Shown: piece by piece, positions 27,601-42,500 of the stretch
How the letters are laid out: the number at the start of each line of letters is the position of its first letter
Numbering within the stretch: position 1 is the first letter of the stretch
From: Trichuris trichiura
Lineage: Eukaryota > Nematoda > Enoplea > Trichinellida > Trichuridae
DNA: 64,000 nucleotides
Direction: 5' to 3'
NCBI GenBank assembly: GCA_037903355.1
Contig: JBAJFE010000011.1
Location: 1,373,001-1,437,000, forward strand
Position numbers and translations under genes: made by a program
Notes under the pieces: model-generated
Seen by the model: the letters and a program-made list of their open reading frames with translations, nothing else
What the model was told of the DNA's origin: nothing
The model's database searches: none

Positions 27601-30600
27601 TACGGTCTAATACTTCGCGGGGCAAAAGGGGCTTTCGGGTCGAATTGAGAAATCAATTAAATAAGCGTTAACAGCATGTTAAACCAATGCATCCTAACGA
27701 GACGTGGTTACCTCGTCCAAACGATCAAAGTAGGCTCCGCGCAGCAGAAGTTCCGGCACGGGCACTTGCCACTGGAAATCTGGATGCTTATTCATACGTG
27801 TACCAATTTTAAACCATTACAGCTGCCTATGAAACCAGGCGACAAAGTGCTGACCGCCCACACTTTGCTCCTAAAAAATGATAAAGAAATAAAGGGTATC
27901 AATGAGTAAGAGCGAAAAATCAGGCGATCACTTACGGAAGTTAGCGCCAAGGCACTGGCGCGTAGCCAAAAGGTGCAGGTTGGCTAGGGAAGCGGAGCCA
28001 ATGTGTGGACATTCATTGAAGTAACATCTTTAAAAAAAATGAAACTAATCCATTAAAATGCATACAAAAAGGCGACAACGTTTCGCGTCGACAGTTCATT
28101 CAACGACGACCATTGGATGCGCGAAAAGAGGGGAAAAAGGAGTTGCGCAACTTTCGCCCATCGCGTCCACGCTCGCTGAATTAGCAGTATTCAGCAATAG
28201 AGGACCGCCGCGCGCATTGTCGGCGAAATTGGTGACGACTAAATCGAACGCAACCACTGGCAACAACAGCATGGACTAATTAGAAATCGAAATGTAAAAA
28301 GAGCAAGTCGGTTGCTACAAGATTTCCGCCATAAATGAAAGGAGATGAGACGCGTAGCGCTGAAACCAAAGTCTACTGGATCAATAGTAGAACACCACCC
28401 GTTGGCATTCTACGCGGACGCAAGTTTTCAAATTCAATTGGGCCCAAAGATGATGACAATATCGTCGCGAGAAGACGCAATGCATACAGGCGACTACGAC
28501 CTGCGCTAAAGCATTCCATTTTATATAACCTTCGCTTAAAGATGAGCAAAACGAAAGCAGCGCATCGCGGATAGAGTGATTTTGCTCAAGTCGTCATTCT
28601 CTTTTTAAAAGAAGTTTTCAAATTATCAACGACAACAAGGTAAAAAAAAAAAGTAAGATGACATAAATACAGCAAGAATACCTTTAGCAGGGCGATTATC
28701 CGTGGCGCCTCGTCACCAAGCAAGACGCGTTAATTGAACATGGCTACACAAGAGAATTGAATTCAATTAAATGGGTTAGGGACCAGCCAACTAAGCATGC
28801 TTCCTGTGGAAATGCAAAGTTCTCTTTGCATTCTTGCTATTCAACCTGAGAAGTACGTATGCGCGGTGTAATATCATCTCTCTCTCACTCAAAGAACGTC
28901 AACAATCATTCTTTCCAAAACACCGCTCCATTGGAAGATCACATTCGGAAACACGTTACGCACGACGAAGGCATCTTGCATTACAACTGCGTCGCGTTCT
29001 CCCTTTGAACAATTTGCACAAATTAAATCGCTAAGCTGCATCGTGCGAACAAACGTCAAGACGAGCGTCGTGCGTTTTGCTCTCCGCTGAGAGGACAATA
29101 TACTTATAGGAGAAAAGCAGATTAACTGAACTAGGCAATTACATTAAATGCATTTGCAATATCCAGCGGACGCAGGCATGAATGAGCCTAAATGTTATAC
29201 TTCTCTAATACTTAGCTTCTACGACCAACTTTGCCATCAGTCTCTTTTGTTCCGGTTATCGTATGCAGACCATCCCAATGCCAAACATGAAGTGCAGAAA
29301 AAAGGATACAATTTCTATTTGGTTATCCTGGAGACCACTGCGCGAAAATGAACAAACTGAGTTAATTCATCTTAGGAGTGCCATCATGCGCCAAGGTTGG
29401 CATCCTTAAAGTCTGGTGCTTCGGACTAGTTTAGACAACTTGAAATATGGAAAGGTCGAAAATATGCACCCAGTTAGACGCGCGGATTGGCCCAAGCATC
29501 ATTACAGTCAGTATGCCTTATTTTCAATGCGCATTCCTGTTGGGCGGCCCAACTGTATCACAAATTGCCAGCTTCTACAACCCTCAAGCTAGTTGTAAGC
29601 TTGCCAGAGGATGCAACGACGCGCAAAGTAGAACACTAAAAAAAAAGACAAACTTCCGCAAGGCTTTTACAGAGCAAGCTGTGTCGACAATCGGAGAAAA
29701 CCGCCTACCGAATGCAAGCGATCTTGGACGACTTTGTTAAACGACAAGAGATAGGCGTTTTGGCACGCCTCCACCAGCTTTGAAGAAAAAAGAATGTAAA
29801 GACAAGGATACCAATGAAAAGCTGAACGACCTCATAAAGCTTTGACCAGACGTACCATAGCACGCAGGTATCAACACGATTTTCAAATTATATAAAACTT
29901 GTAATTAAAGGGCTTGCCTTCCGGCAACAACAAACGACCCGTAAGAAAACGTCTTTCAAGATTCCTCGTTAGAGAAGAACCATTAAATCAGTTGAGCACG
30001 AAACAACTATGACGGCAGTTAGCAGCTTCTCAGGATTGGCCAGTTTTTTCACTTGCCTTTCCGGCTGACCGAAAGATGGTCAGCCGAAGCGAAAATGAAC
30101 ACTTAGTCTAATAGCATTGACGACGTTTCAACATTTGAGCTCAACTTGCCTACCGTATCCACAGGGGCAATCTACTAAAAGGGCTTTGACCCGCTGCACG
30201 GAAAAAGCAAGTGCCCGCAATTTAATGACCCGCGATCAGACGACAGGGATTGGAAACATGAATTTTCAAGCGCAAAACGAGCCCGACGCGACAATTCTAA
30301 AAGTGAAAATCAGCAAAAGTTACCAAACAAACAAAAAGCAATAGCGGACCTTAATCAAACTATCTACCGTATCGCCCACCTTTGCTAGCGGTTTTACCAG
30401 GTCGGCGGAAGTGAACGAGACCGGATTGGGAAAGTTGAAAAACGTGACGAAATAAATATTAATAAAAATACAATGAAGCAGAAAAGCGAACCGCCATTTA
30501 TGACGAAATGCGCCGCTGTCCTTGCAAGGAAACCCACCAATGGGTACAAGACGGAGTAGCACAAGAAGATGCATTCAGTTTGGACAAAAGAAACAGCGGC

Positions 30601-31437
30601 ACCGCTTCAAAGACTTCCATGCGCAACGCGCGAGCTATGATTTTATGGCAATTGGAAAGAGCACTTTTTTGCTTCCCATCACGGCTTGTCACTTTGTCAC
30701 CAGAGTACGCATGGATTGAAAGAGCTGATTTGCAAATGACGTCAACGGCAGAGTGCGAATTGCACTAAGCACAGAAACGAATTAACCGTGAGAGTAGTGA
30801 CGAAAAGCATAAATTCGTTAAAAACTAAACATCAAGAAGAAATCGAATTTCTATTCGATGGACCAATCTAGAAATCATACGCGAAAGAGTACGCTCGTAG
30901 ACGAAAAATATGCAAAATAGCAACCAACTAAACCAACCATCAACTAACTATCTAGACAATTACGCGTCTAATTTCAACATTGCTGTAACAGTATTGGAAA
31001 AAATGACGACGACAAAAGCTTCCATACTTAAAAGATGAAATAGCAACGACAGACAACGACAATGTTTTTAACGCGTTGACTCTATTTAGCCTAAACGATA
31101 TGCACCCGTAGACACCTCAAAACGACAGGATCGAATAAACAAAGCCGGATCACGACGCCGGCGTAAACAGCAGGACCAAAATGAAATCACTGCGTCTCGG
31201 CAGCTTAGATTTAGCGTGACAGCTACGTCACGGTGTGCCTGCAAATTCCCGGGCGACAAAGCGTATTCTTAAGGAGGAACAAAAGCTGTTGAATTTCCAT
31301 TAACCGCACCCAAGGAAGTTCTCGCCAACTCAATCGCCAACAAAGCAGACAAGTTTGTCCATTTACCCATTTTCAATTCCAACGTAGTCAGCAGTGGAAA
31401 ATTGCAAAAACAATAAGAACGTACTTGCCCAATGACG

Positions 31438-31452
31438 CAGCAGCAGCAGCAG
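31438..31452. repeat. (CAG)5 microsatellite
   Basis: Five perfect CAG units in non-coding sequence. Confidence 0.85.
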
Positions 31453-33552
31453 ACATTTGTCGCAGCGCTTTAGAAGGAAGCGTATAAATCAAATGTCCAG
31501 CCAGCCGTTTAGCCATTCGCTTTTTGAGGGCGGAAGAGAAAAATATGGAACAAGAATAAATCAATTAAAGCTATAAAATGGGACCACAAAACCATCGACA
31601 ATCTCTTCATTCATGGACAATGGTGGGCGACTGAACTGCGACGAAATACTGACTTGCCAAAAAGCGAAACACGATTATGCCAATGCCACTCGTTGAATAG
31701 AATATAGCCAGTAGATGCCGCCTACCGACTCTCTGTGTTCTTTGCAAAGTTTCCCTAGGCAGTGACAACTTTTGCTAAGCACCAGAATATACGCATTGGA
31801 CAGCGCAAGTTTAGCGAGCAAAAGCAAAAGTCGGCTAAGTTCCCTTTGCCAACTTGACAGACATGCACGACTAAGTGGAATGGGCAGAAAGGGGAAGCGA
31901 GAGTGAGAGCCAGCAGGAAAACAGCTTAATCGCCACGCAATTGTTCAGTCGGGCCTAGCTGCTCATTCCAACAATCAGAGAAATCCAAACTTGTATTGCC
32001 TTCTTGCGATGCACTATGGCCAACGACCGTCGAAAGAGGAAGCCAGGGTAAATGCGCGTCCGTTTTCGTTGACCCGCCTGGACATTCGCTCAATGAAAAG
32101 CTTCAACTGAGCAAAATCTGCGTTAAATGTTACCCGCGCAAGACGAAACTGTCGATTGACAACAGTCAGTGCTTTCAAAAGTCCTACATGGAATCGACAA
32201 GGACAGCTCAACTGTACAAACAGTAAGCACAATCAGCTATACAGCTCGTAGAGACAAACGTCCACTGCAAAGGATCAGTGGGGCGCTGTATTTACGCGGA
32301 GAGGCAGAAGAACAAAGCGTATGCTGTTATGTAAGACAGCTTGGTTGTCAAAATCTCAAATTTTCAACTTCAGACTCGCAACAGTCAAAACAATGATCAT
32401 TCTTTGTTCCTAAAACCTTTTGCGTTGTCTTTGGGACGCGAAGGAGTTGATTAGAAACAGCTACAAAGAGCCTCCTTAATTCAAAAATGCCCCAGCAAAC
32501 ATACGACCGACAGAAAAATGGGCTTCCAGAAAACTTCAATACATGTTTACATCGTCAAACGTTTCTGCTTAAACTGCAACGACCGTTCCAACAGGGAGTC
32601 GTCCCAAAATGAGAAACCTCGAGAAACGAATTATTAATAACTGATCAACCGCTGCAAGGAAACTGCCGTCGATTATCTATTGCCGGTTGATCCAACTTTT
32701 CAAAATGAAACTGTGTCAACTTTCCTCAAAACTGGCAACGCGGTCATTGAAACTCGCGCGTTATTGTACGCATGCTAAATCATCAATGGCGGAAGAAAGC
32801 ACACTGCACGGAAGAGACAATTCAACAATGGCAGTTAATATTCGTATGTTCATCGCTGCGGAGTTACGATTGCCTGAAAAAAGTTGAAACAGCTATTGGC
32901 AGCGCTCTCTTTCGCTAATGTTGCCGCAATGGAATTGCGCAGCCCGCAGGAAGCTCCAACAGCGCGTTTTTTGAACACTTCACGTTCAAACACTGCAAAC
33001 ATTTTACGCAATTAAAACTTGGATCCATTTGAGAGGGACCATTGTCTTCCGAATGGGAGCAACAAGTAGCAGGCAGACAAGAATTAACATATCTTATTTC
33101 GCACTATGGCAACATGCGCAAATTTTCCAAAAACGAGCCGTAAAATTTTTTTGTTTCACAAAATTCTTAGAAGGAGCAGTTGCGTAAGCAAAATAGATGT
33201 CTGGACCGTCCGCCACGTCGAAATGTTAGTACATGGAATTGAAGAAAGCTATTGGAAAGGAGAACTGTTCCTATCGATTCAATTACAGCGCAGATGAGCA
33301 TAAGTCTTAGAGCGACATGATGACGTAATGACAAACTAATCAGGTTTGAACATTGCTGCCTCGTAAGGTGAAAGCCGCCTGGCAATAATTCCACTCCGCT
33401 TAGCGTACTCTGCAAGTGTGCCAATATTTAGCTGAAACGATCGCCAGAAAAGGGAAGCAGCTCCAAAATTGATGAAATGACAGGTCATCCACGCAGAATG
33501 ATTTACCTAACAAAGCGTAGAGCAAACAATACAGATATGTCCGAGACAAAGG

Positions 33553-33572
33553 GAGAGAGAGAGAGAGAGAGA
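33553..33572. repeat. (GA)10 microsatellite
   Basis: Ten perfect GA units followed by an A-rich run, in non-coding sequence. Confidence 0.9.
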
Positions 33573-36500
33573 AAAAATAAAAACGCAGAAAGTGCGTGGT
33601 TATGCATCAATTAGCTCATTCAGCCACATACTAGCCAACTAACTGATCCGCTTGTTGGAAGCCGTTATCTTTGTACCGCTTAGAAAGGTCGATTAATGAA
33701 TAGCGTGTTACACGTAACGCAGCAGGCGAAAGAAAGCGGGAAAAATCGACTTCAAAGAAGGGAATGACCGAAATGAAAAATGACTTTACCTTAGTTCGCA
33801 AAGATGGAAACGAACAACTATCGGTTGGAAGTGGCTGGACCGCCGAGAGGGAAACAACCCAAAAAAACATAAGCCTTAACTTGCATTGCGAATGCCTAAT
33901 ATAGCACTTGAAACATGCACCACGTAAAATTATTAACTTTTGAAAGAGTCCATTCTTCTGAGGAGGAAGCTATTTCAAGAGAAAAATACAATTTCATGGA
34001 CGCAATAATATTACGCGAAACCATTAATTAACAACAGAGCCATTCAAGGGCGCCAAAAAACACGACGTTCAAAAGAAAACCGTTCTACTTACGAGCTAAG
34101 TTCTGTTGTTTTTTTTGAAGGACGACGCATTGAAGCGGAGCTCTTTAGTTTTTAAGCAACACAAAGGAACGGCTGAGAACTCGAAATGTGGAAACTCGTT
34201 ACTTGAAACTGGCTCTCTCGTTAACCAAAGCATTACAAAGGAATAAATGAGCCGGCAACGGGACTGTGAAAATAGAAAAATACAACTTCCGGTCTTCGTG
34301 AAAAAATGAGCAGCTTTATAAGGGCTCATAAACTTCAATGCCAAGAGACTACTCAAAAATTCCAATACCGCGTTGCTCAAACTCAAAACAGGAAAACATT
34401 TAGTTTCGAGATTAGACAAATTCACGCTGCTCTGCATATATACATACGCCGGAACAGATTTCGCGGGAACGTTAGCATGCAATGCAGTAGCTTTGTAGGA
34501 AAAGCGTAGAAATACCATTGCATATTGAACTACTGAAGCATGATCAGCGTGAAAATACTAGACACTGGAAAATATTCAATGCCCCAAAAATGACTAAATG
34601 TATTTTCTATCGTCTGCTTCTACCTTCAATGGTCACTTTATTGGAATAGCGGCGCAAATTAAGAAAAAAAATCTTTTGAAAGAATAAGAGCATAAACGAG
34701 CTTTGGAAAAGGATTGTAAAACGTTTTCCTATTCCCACTAATACGAAAAACTCAATTACCGTGCCACGCAAGCGACTTAATCGATGCTGAAAACTGATGA
34801 CCATTCCTGTGGTTGGGGCTAAGCTGAATCACAACAGCACCGTCTCCTGTAGTAGAAAAACCACTCTGCCATTCGAGTGATCCAAAGGACACGCATGAAT
34901 GCTCCTAACGAAAGGTTCTTTCGCGTATCTCGCAGTTCGCCCACACAACGACTTTGAAAACATCGCGTATGTCGCGCAGAAAACTGCCTACAGATTCTTT
35001 AAGCAACAGAAACATTCGCTTTTTTACTTCGCCTTCACCGAGCAGAATTTATCATAGTACGGTTTAAAAATTTAAATTGCTAAAACGATGCGCCCATTGA
35101 ACGGCTAAAAAACTTCTGAGGAAAGCATAGAAAATGACTTCAACGCCAATATCCAAAAGCTTTAAGTGTTGTTTAAAAAGAAAAATAAAGGGAGGGTCAT
35201 TCAGATGCCACCCAGTAGTTCGGCAATGAACGTTTCAACGAAATCTCTTTCCTAGCAAACCATAGTGAATTAAAGACAAAGTCGAGTATACGCACCCATA
35301 GCTGCCTAGCGACAAAGAGGAACTGCCAACCCGCACTAGCGGAAACACGCTGCTAGAGAAGTTCCAAAGCAATATGCATTCAGTGCAAAATTCTATACTC
35401 GAAAACTAACCATCTCTAAGACGGTAACCATTCTAAACAGAGCTGTAGTAATTTAAAAGCGACACTAACGTTGGGCCAACTTCAAAACAACCGTCCGAAA
35501 TCGCTCGCAATTCTGGTCTCTCTCATCGTTTCGCCAAAAATCGTAGCCAATCAATCACAGTACTTCAACCGGAAAATTCATTACCTGGCATCGTTGTACG
35601 AGGAAGAAATTGTCATACAATTGCCCAATCAATGCGACAATTAGCAAGCCGCTGCCAAAGGGTCGCTATTTAAAGAAATTCATCTGTGCGAGATGGGAAC
35701 TTTAGCGCCGCTGCGCGCAACCAAACAAGGCAACATCGACATCGTTCGCACTTATTCGGAAACGAGAGCAGCTATCGTCGTACAAAACGTCAAAGGGCAG
35801 AAATCGCCTCCGCTTGGCCAACACCCTAATAACAGCAACGATCGCCCTTCCACGCAGCTACTTTAGCAAACAATAAGAGCTATGTTGCAACTTCCTTTTG
35901 CGAATTTTTTACACAGGCAATGGCATTGTAATTAAAGCTTTAGTTTCGAAAATAGGCTTAGGCTGTAAAAGTAGAAAAGGTGAAGACATCGCGAGACTAA
36001 TTGGACTTCTAAAGAAGAAATATACGCACAAGAGGAGAATTACCGATTGCGGAATTGATGTTCACTTGGAAATGTCAAATTGGGCGAATTTATAACATCA
36101 CTCAAAAGGCCAATCGTTCAACTAAATGTACACTCGGTAGAGAGCGAACACGTACGTTCTTCATCAACTTTGACAAACGTGAACATCAGAGATGAGCGGA
36201 TGACAGACAATGGGACAGCTCAGCTCAGCAGTACTTCTCACAAAGCCACTGCTACCTTTGTTAAGCTCGTTCGACTCTACTACGAACATGCGCAATGCGA
36301 ATATTGAACGAAGCAGAACTTATTACAGCCTGCGAACTAACAAAATGCGCAATATTTTGAGTCAGGGAGGTTAGACCTACAGTAGTAACTATATAATAGT
36401 GATCCTGTAATATGAGCATTTGAAATTATAATTAGTTGAATACCCACCGCCCATGGTCAAATGGAACAAGAACTGCAACCAACTGTAAGTAGGGAAAATA

Positions 36501-39438
36501 TCAAAACTAACCTTGAAAGAAAATAACTGACAGAAAAGCTGACTGCAGGTTGCCAAGACCGTTCTACGTTATTATTTGAACTGACACAAACTATGAAATT
36601 ATCAGAATTGTAGCACAGTCCCGCCGATAACATTGGTGACGAAGGGTCAATAGCTACTTTGAAATGCAAACACGCTGCACACCCTGACGGCGTCAGCAAA
36701 ATGACTAATGCCAGCAACGCTTTGCAGCGTCAGTGAAGTTTCCTTAAGGAATCAACAATTTCGATTTCTGCTTCACGTGCTTAATATATTTCTCATTCTA
36801 TCTCAAACAAGCAGCTTGCGAAATGTTTAAACCTTACCAGTGGACAAAAAAGACTTTGAAATATAGGTTTTCCTTGCCTGCTTTCCCAACGGTAAAAGCA
36901 ATGCTTGACACGGCGGCTCGCCGGAAACCTAAACTGCTTTAAAGCAATATAATGACAGCCGGAACCATTCGCGTTTAAATTAACGCGCTACCTTGAAATC
37001 CCAAAGTGAATACATTCTTCAGGACTACATTAACGCTCTACGCCTACGCAACAACAATGTCGCTTCGTTGCCATTTCTACTTTCACTTCTCACTGGGCAG
37101 CTGAAGGTATATGGGTAAAAGACGAAAAGAATAAAGATTAGAAATGAACGCTACTTAGATTCAGTACGGAAAAATTCAACAACTCAGGGCACCAACCACG
37201 GCATATTGGAGCAAAACACAGAAAAGTGAGCTTTCTAACAAATCAAGCTGTCGTATGATTTCTGACGAAATTGTCGCGATACCGGCTTCAACAATAAAGC
37301 TGTACTGGAATATTTTTCTAAGAGCTGACAGTCGGTCGTGAATTACGATCCTACGAACCTGACAATTCAACCATTATTTCAACTGCTCAAAGCAAACGTA
37401 CCACACTGAAGACAAAATATGATAGGAGAAAAAATTTCACAGTTGTCTTCGGTTCACGGATTTGGCTCGTTTTGGTGCATATGTAAGTACACTTCAAAAT
37501 GCTTGACTCGACGAGCTCATCCGTTCGCTGGTAGAGCATTTAGAAGTTTACTTAAAGACGTACAAAAGCAGGCCAAAGCCGTGAACTGAAGATCAACTGT
37601 GAACCAACCAAAGCCTGTTAAAAGTCACTTAATTTTCCGAAGGAGAGACAGTGTATAAATTATAGAAATTAAGTTGGACGTAGGCGTGGATAAGTTCAAA
37701 AGAGTCGCCAAGTGCACGCGATGAAAAAACGATAAATGAAACTCGGCTTTTTCAATGAGCGTATACAGGCGAGCCCATTTAGCATTGCCCTATTGCGTCA
37801 ATGAGCTCGTCTACTTGGTAAAAAATGCCCACTAATGTATGAATGCATTTGCCAAAGTAGCGTATTAAAATTAATACGCCCACTGCGCTGCGTGGAAGCA
37901 TCTAAGCCGTAAAGAAATTATTTTCCATGAAACAAGTGCCACGACGCAAATAATTTTAGTCATTCAAGAACTCGTAGAATGAAACGTAATACTTTGAATC
38001 GCTAGGTATTAGAAAACCATCGGAGTCTCCCATTTAATCACCCTTTGGCACACGACGCATTGAAAAACACTTAATTTCCTACGCTGCCTACAGTGCAGTA
38101 GAGCAGAACTGTCTATAGTTTCAGCTGCGGGAGACAAAAAGACTATTACTGCTGCCCTGTACAATATGAGCAACGCAGTACACTCATAGTCTTAACTGCT
38201 ACTGCTTTATTAATCCTCAATTAAAAGACAAGTGAGAAAACAATAACGCGCAATGCCAACAAGATAAAGTTGGTAATTTGGTTTGCCTACAACTTATCAC
38301 ATATGGCTGCCATAAATTAATAGAACGGCATAAAGATTTCAGTATCTTAGTAACGCTTGCAATAGGTATCTGTGAATGTGCTCAACTGGTCCAGTATAAA
38401 ACGCTACCTTAAGGAAAGTAATCTGCTAGTAATATTAACGCCTACTGAATTTCTGCGCGGGTATTCAATGATCGAGAAAAAAATATTTGTTATGTGTACA
38501 TGCTTTATAATTACCTGAGCTTCATCAAAAAAGGGTACTGTAAGGTAAGTACCAAAACAATTAATTTGGCAAGGAGCCAAGAAGTCTGAGCCTTATTGCG
38601 CAATTTCGCTACAAATGTGACAATGGGCGCGTGCTTGAACAATCGGATAGTCAATCTTGAATCAAGATGGACGCAAACGTTTTGTCAAAGGATTAAGATA
38701 GAGCTTCTAAAGTATTATCAAGAAGGGGCTATTCTCCTCACAAAACTGGCTGAAGCAAAATCAAGAATAAGCAATCAAATTGAGAAAAGAAGATCAGTTA
38801 GGTAGGCTGATTTACGCTACTTAACCTATCAAATAATCAATCGAACCTGCACTCAACAGCAGCGCAAATAAACTTATTCCTGCCATGTCAACAACAACGA
38901 AGGGCTAAAGGAGAAAGCATTCACATATGCTGGTGAAGATGAGAAGGAACCAACCGGAGCAACGCAATACGTTTAAAATATTTTTCAATCAAAACTTATT
39001 GTTTTAATTAACGGCAAAGCATGCAACATGCGATAATTAAAAAGCATTTTATAATGCAGTTTAACAGTTCGCAAAAAGACTGTTTTATCCGAAGCCCAGT
39101 CCAAGCAAGTGTAGTTAAATCTTTCGTTATTGCAAGAAGGGACTTCAGCTGCTCTGAAAACTTCCGATTAAACTGTTTTCCAAAAACGATTATTCGTCGA
39201 ATGAAAAGGAAAAATGCAAGGTTAGCATCTTAATGAACCACCGGTTGAAGTTGAGTGAATCGATCATCTTTACATTCGCTTTTCCCTTCCTCAACTGATA
39301 TGCAATTACTTAGCAATTCCTACTGATATGCAATTCTACTTGAAACGTGAACTCTTATACCTGAATAAACCAACTTCGCTGAAATTTTAAATAATTGCAG
39401 AATGAATAGATACGACTCTTAAGACAGCCTTCATTCAA

Positions 39439-39546
39439 AATGAAGAAGTTTATTACGGATAATTCCCGTTTGTTCTGTATATGTAGAAGAACTCCGTTCT
39501 ACATATACAGAACAAACGGGAGTTATCCGTAATAAACTTCTTCATT
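39439..39546. repeat. Near-perfect 50-bp hairpin (foldback)
   Basis: Left arm 39439-39488 and right arm 39497-39546 are 50-nt inverted copies with a single mismatch (T in one arm facing G in the other) and an 8-nt loop. The left arm starts AATGAAGAAGTTTATTACGG. On the + strand transcript the mismatch would be a G-U wobble. A 13-nt direct repeat (AGCCTTCATTCAA) occurs just upstream at 39426-39438 and again at 39589-39601. The hairpin could be a foldback transposon remnant or a small-RNA precursor. Confidence 0.92.
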
Positions 39547-42500
39547 ATGAAAACATTTGTTCCCCTTACCAAGAAACCCCGTTTTCAAAGCCTTCATTCA
39601 AGAATAAATGGGAGGATACCAACGGGATATTCGCAACAAAAATTTCCCTAGTTAGCATGGAAACGGACGCGTCCATAAGCCACGACTTAACGACTCGATG
39701 ACCTGCTGACCGACGAAGTGCTTTCGGCAAACTAAACGTAAACGGGGAAACGGTAATGATAAACACTAAAATCAACACGCGGTCGACTCGGAATTAAAAT
39801 AGGTAAGTTGAATAGACATGATGAATCATAAACAGTATTTCATCAAAACCGCATGGGACCCAGACAAAGGAAGAGCTTAATGAACTACTAATACCTTTGC
39901 GGAAACATTTCAAACGATGCATCTATTTCCACACTGCATCAAACATTCAAAATCAGCTCTAGTTTCTCTTTGTTTTGCTTATGGGTGAGCTACCAAAGAT
40001 GCGAATAAATTACCACAGAGAAACGGATGCTCGAAAGCAGGCGCCGACTAAATCACTTAGAGTTCAGACAATCGGCACTATTTTGGCCAACTTGAAATGC
40101 GCGCAATCAAAGCGTACGCAGCAGAAAATATATACGCAAAAACTAAAAGCGTTTAAAAAGTACAAGTGTCACCATCAATCTTACAAAACAATAGTCTAAC
40201 CGGAAATGCGCTTGAACGCGTGAGCTGCTTGGACTCCTATTAATACTAGGAATGAAACGCGAAGAGCCATAATACACAACGTGATAGATGTAGTCATACA
40301 ATGCTTTGCCAATTTCAGATAGCGAACATGCGGGGGAGTAATCGTGAACTCGATGATAATAAGACGCTTTACTTGAGTGGACGATTACAGGTAGCTCACC
40401 CTAGGCAGATCGATTTTATGATCAGAAGTCAATGGTAACTTCATCACCTAAAGCCGATCACTGTTACTGTCGCCATGCAATGGGCAATGGCTCTCTTAAT
40501 GCTGTCCACGCATGCAAGATGTCAACTTTCATAGGCTGCACCAAAATTCGCTGCCAGATCGCTCGTTGAAAACGCAACTAACTCGATAGACCGATTGGTC
40601 GCTTGGCGGAACTATCGACTGCGCATACTGTGTTCTCATTTCAACGCGGATTTAACAAACTACAAGCCAGCATAGACAAATAGTCAGTGGTGGCAGACGA
40701 ACGCAACAGGGCCAAAGACTTTGGAGACTAACCAGCTTAAGTTTAGCGACTTCTCATAGGAAACGATGAAAACAAAGTAAATATTTTCAAAATCGCTAAC
40801 AACCTTCAAGTTTACAACAATAAGAAAAAGGGATTTGCTTCTAAAACACATATGAGAAATACGAATTGCACGGCATGAGTATTCAAGCTGATGGAATTCA
40901 CTGATTTTGTACAACCCCGTCTCCATTTTCCATCATTATAAGCATCAGAGACAGATTTCACTTGCAAGCGTTGATTACGTATTCGCTAACGCCTAACCTG
41001 TCGACTTTTGCCTCAGTCGAAAAATGGCAACGGCACCAAAACAGAGCTGCCCTGCCGCCTATATCTGGAAACTAAACGACTACTAAAAGAAAAGTGTAAT
41101 GCGCGCAAAGCAACTATCAATGGAGAGAAAACACAGTTAAAGAAAACCCATTTGCAAACACAGAAATACAGTTATTGAAAATCGCTTCAAACGTACTCTT
41201 CCGCGTATTTTGCAATGAAAACAAAAACCAACAGAAAAATATTCTCATTTGGGTGCATGAACCACTGGTTCTCGTTTCGGCACAACACAGATCAATTATC
41301 ACCAATGTTTTAACCTGACCATGCTCAACAAAAATTCAGGCATACTGAATGTCATACTCTAAGAAATGACAACAGCGAATAGAACACAATTTAAAAGCTT
41401 AAAGAGCTTTTCCACTAAATACAGTAGGAAAGTCACGAACTTAATTGATGCGAACTATCATAAAAAACTTTAGGAAATAATTTTGCGTGCAAATTTTAGA
41501 ACCACGATTTGACACTGCTCGCAGCGTCAATAGCTCGACGTTGTCATGGCTTGAACAGCCGTTATACTTGGACAACATTTCCGCTCTATAGGACGTACAC
41601 TTTAAGCGACGCTAACCCCACTAATTACGCGCCAAATCACGTACTGCTTGAAAACGTACGTACTGTTTTCACTAGTCGCTAATTAATACAACTATTATTA
41701 ACATATTCAACCCACAAAATCCCTGCCACAACGTAACGCGTACTTAAATCAATTAAACTTGAGAAGTACATTCAAATATGTATCACACATGCACGTCAAT
41801 GAACACTCTTAAAATGGTTTCATGGAAGGAAACAAACGCGGAAGAAAGCTAAACATTCAACTGCTGCCCCATGAAGGCGACGAAAAGCTTTCATTTCAGG
41901 AGCTCTAATGGCTTGACAATGCTGCACAAGTTTTCATAGACAAAGGAATCACCCATACTGGCAATTCCATTTCCCAATAAGGCAAGTACAAGCCATGCTC
42001 GATGATGAACTAAGCCTTACGATTCAGCAACAAACCGATTCAGCGAAATAGAAGAAGACAATAAAGCTAACGAAAAATAACTCAAGTTTGATTCATCGTC
42101 TCTAACCCATCAACGGCGTAACTCATCACTTAGGGAACCGAATTCACTGGACAAAGCTTTCTTACTTCACATTGAAGCGATCTGTTTACATCGACCCTTC
42201 GGGATTTACCCTGCTGTGAAGTATCACAAACGGAACCAGACCTGATTCTCAAAAATTAATGATCTATTATCGTCCAACGTGTCGTGATTCACCAGCAAAA
42301 AGAAGGAAATCGATTCATCGTAAGATGTAGAAAAACAGGAACAACTAATATTTACATGATGGCCAAAATTTTATGGTTAGAACAACAGGTGTCAATTTCG
42401 CAAACGCAACAAGATACCTCAAGGATGGGCGCGCATCAAGTTCCTTATTCTTCAAAAACAATTGAATTGAAACAAAGGACAGCCTATATTTCATTACACG

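Noticed and set aside
34096..34518. 140-codon minus-strand frame in the gene-poor tract
   Set aside because: Apparently hydrophobic stretches come from T-rich minus-strand composition; no motif or splice partner.
37861..37880. Short palindrome around CGTATTAAAATTAATACG
   Set aside because: Only 7-bp arms in AT-rich DNA; expected by chance at this length of sequence.
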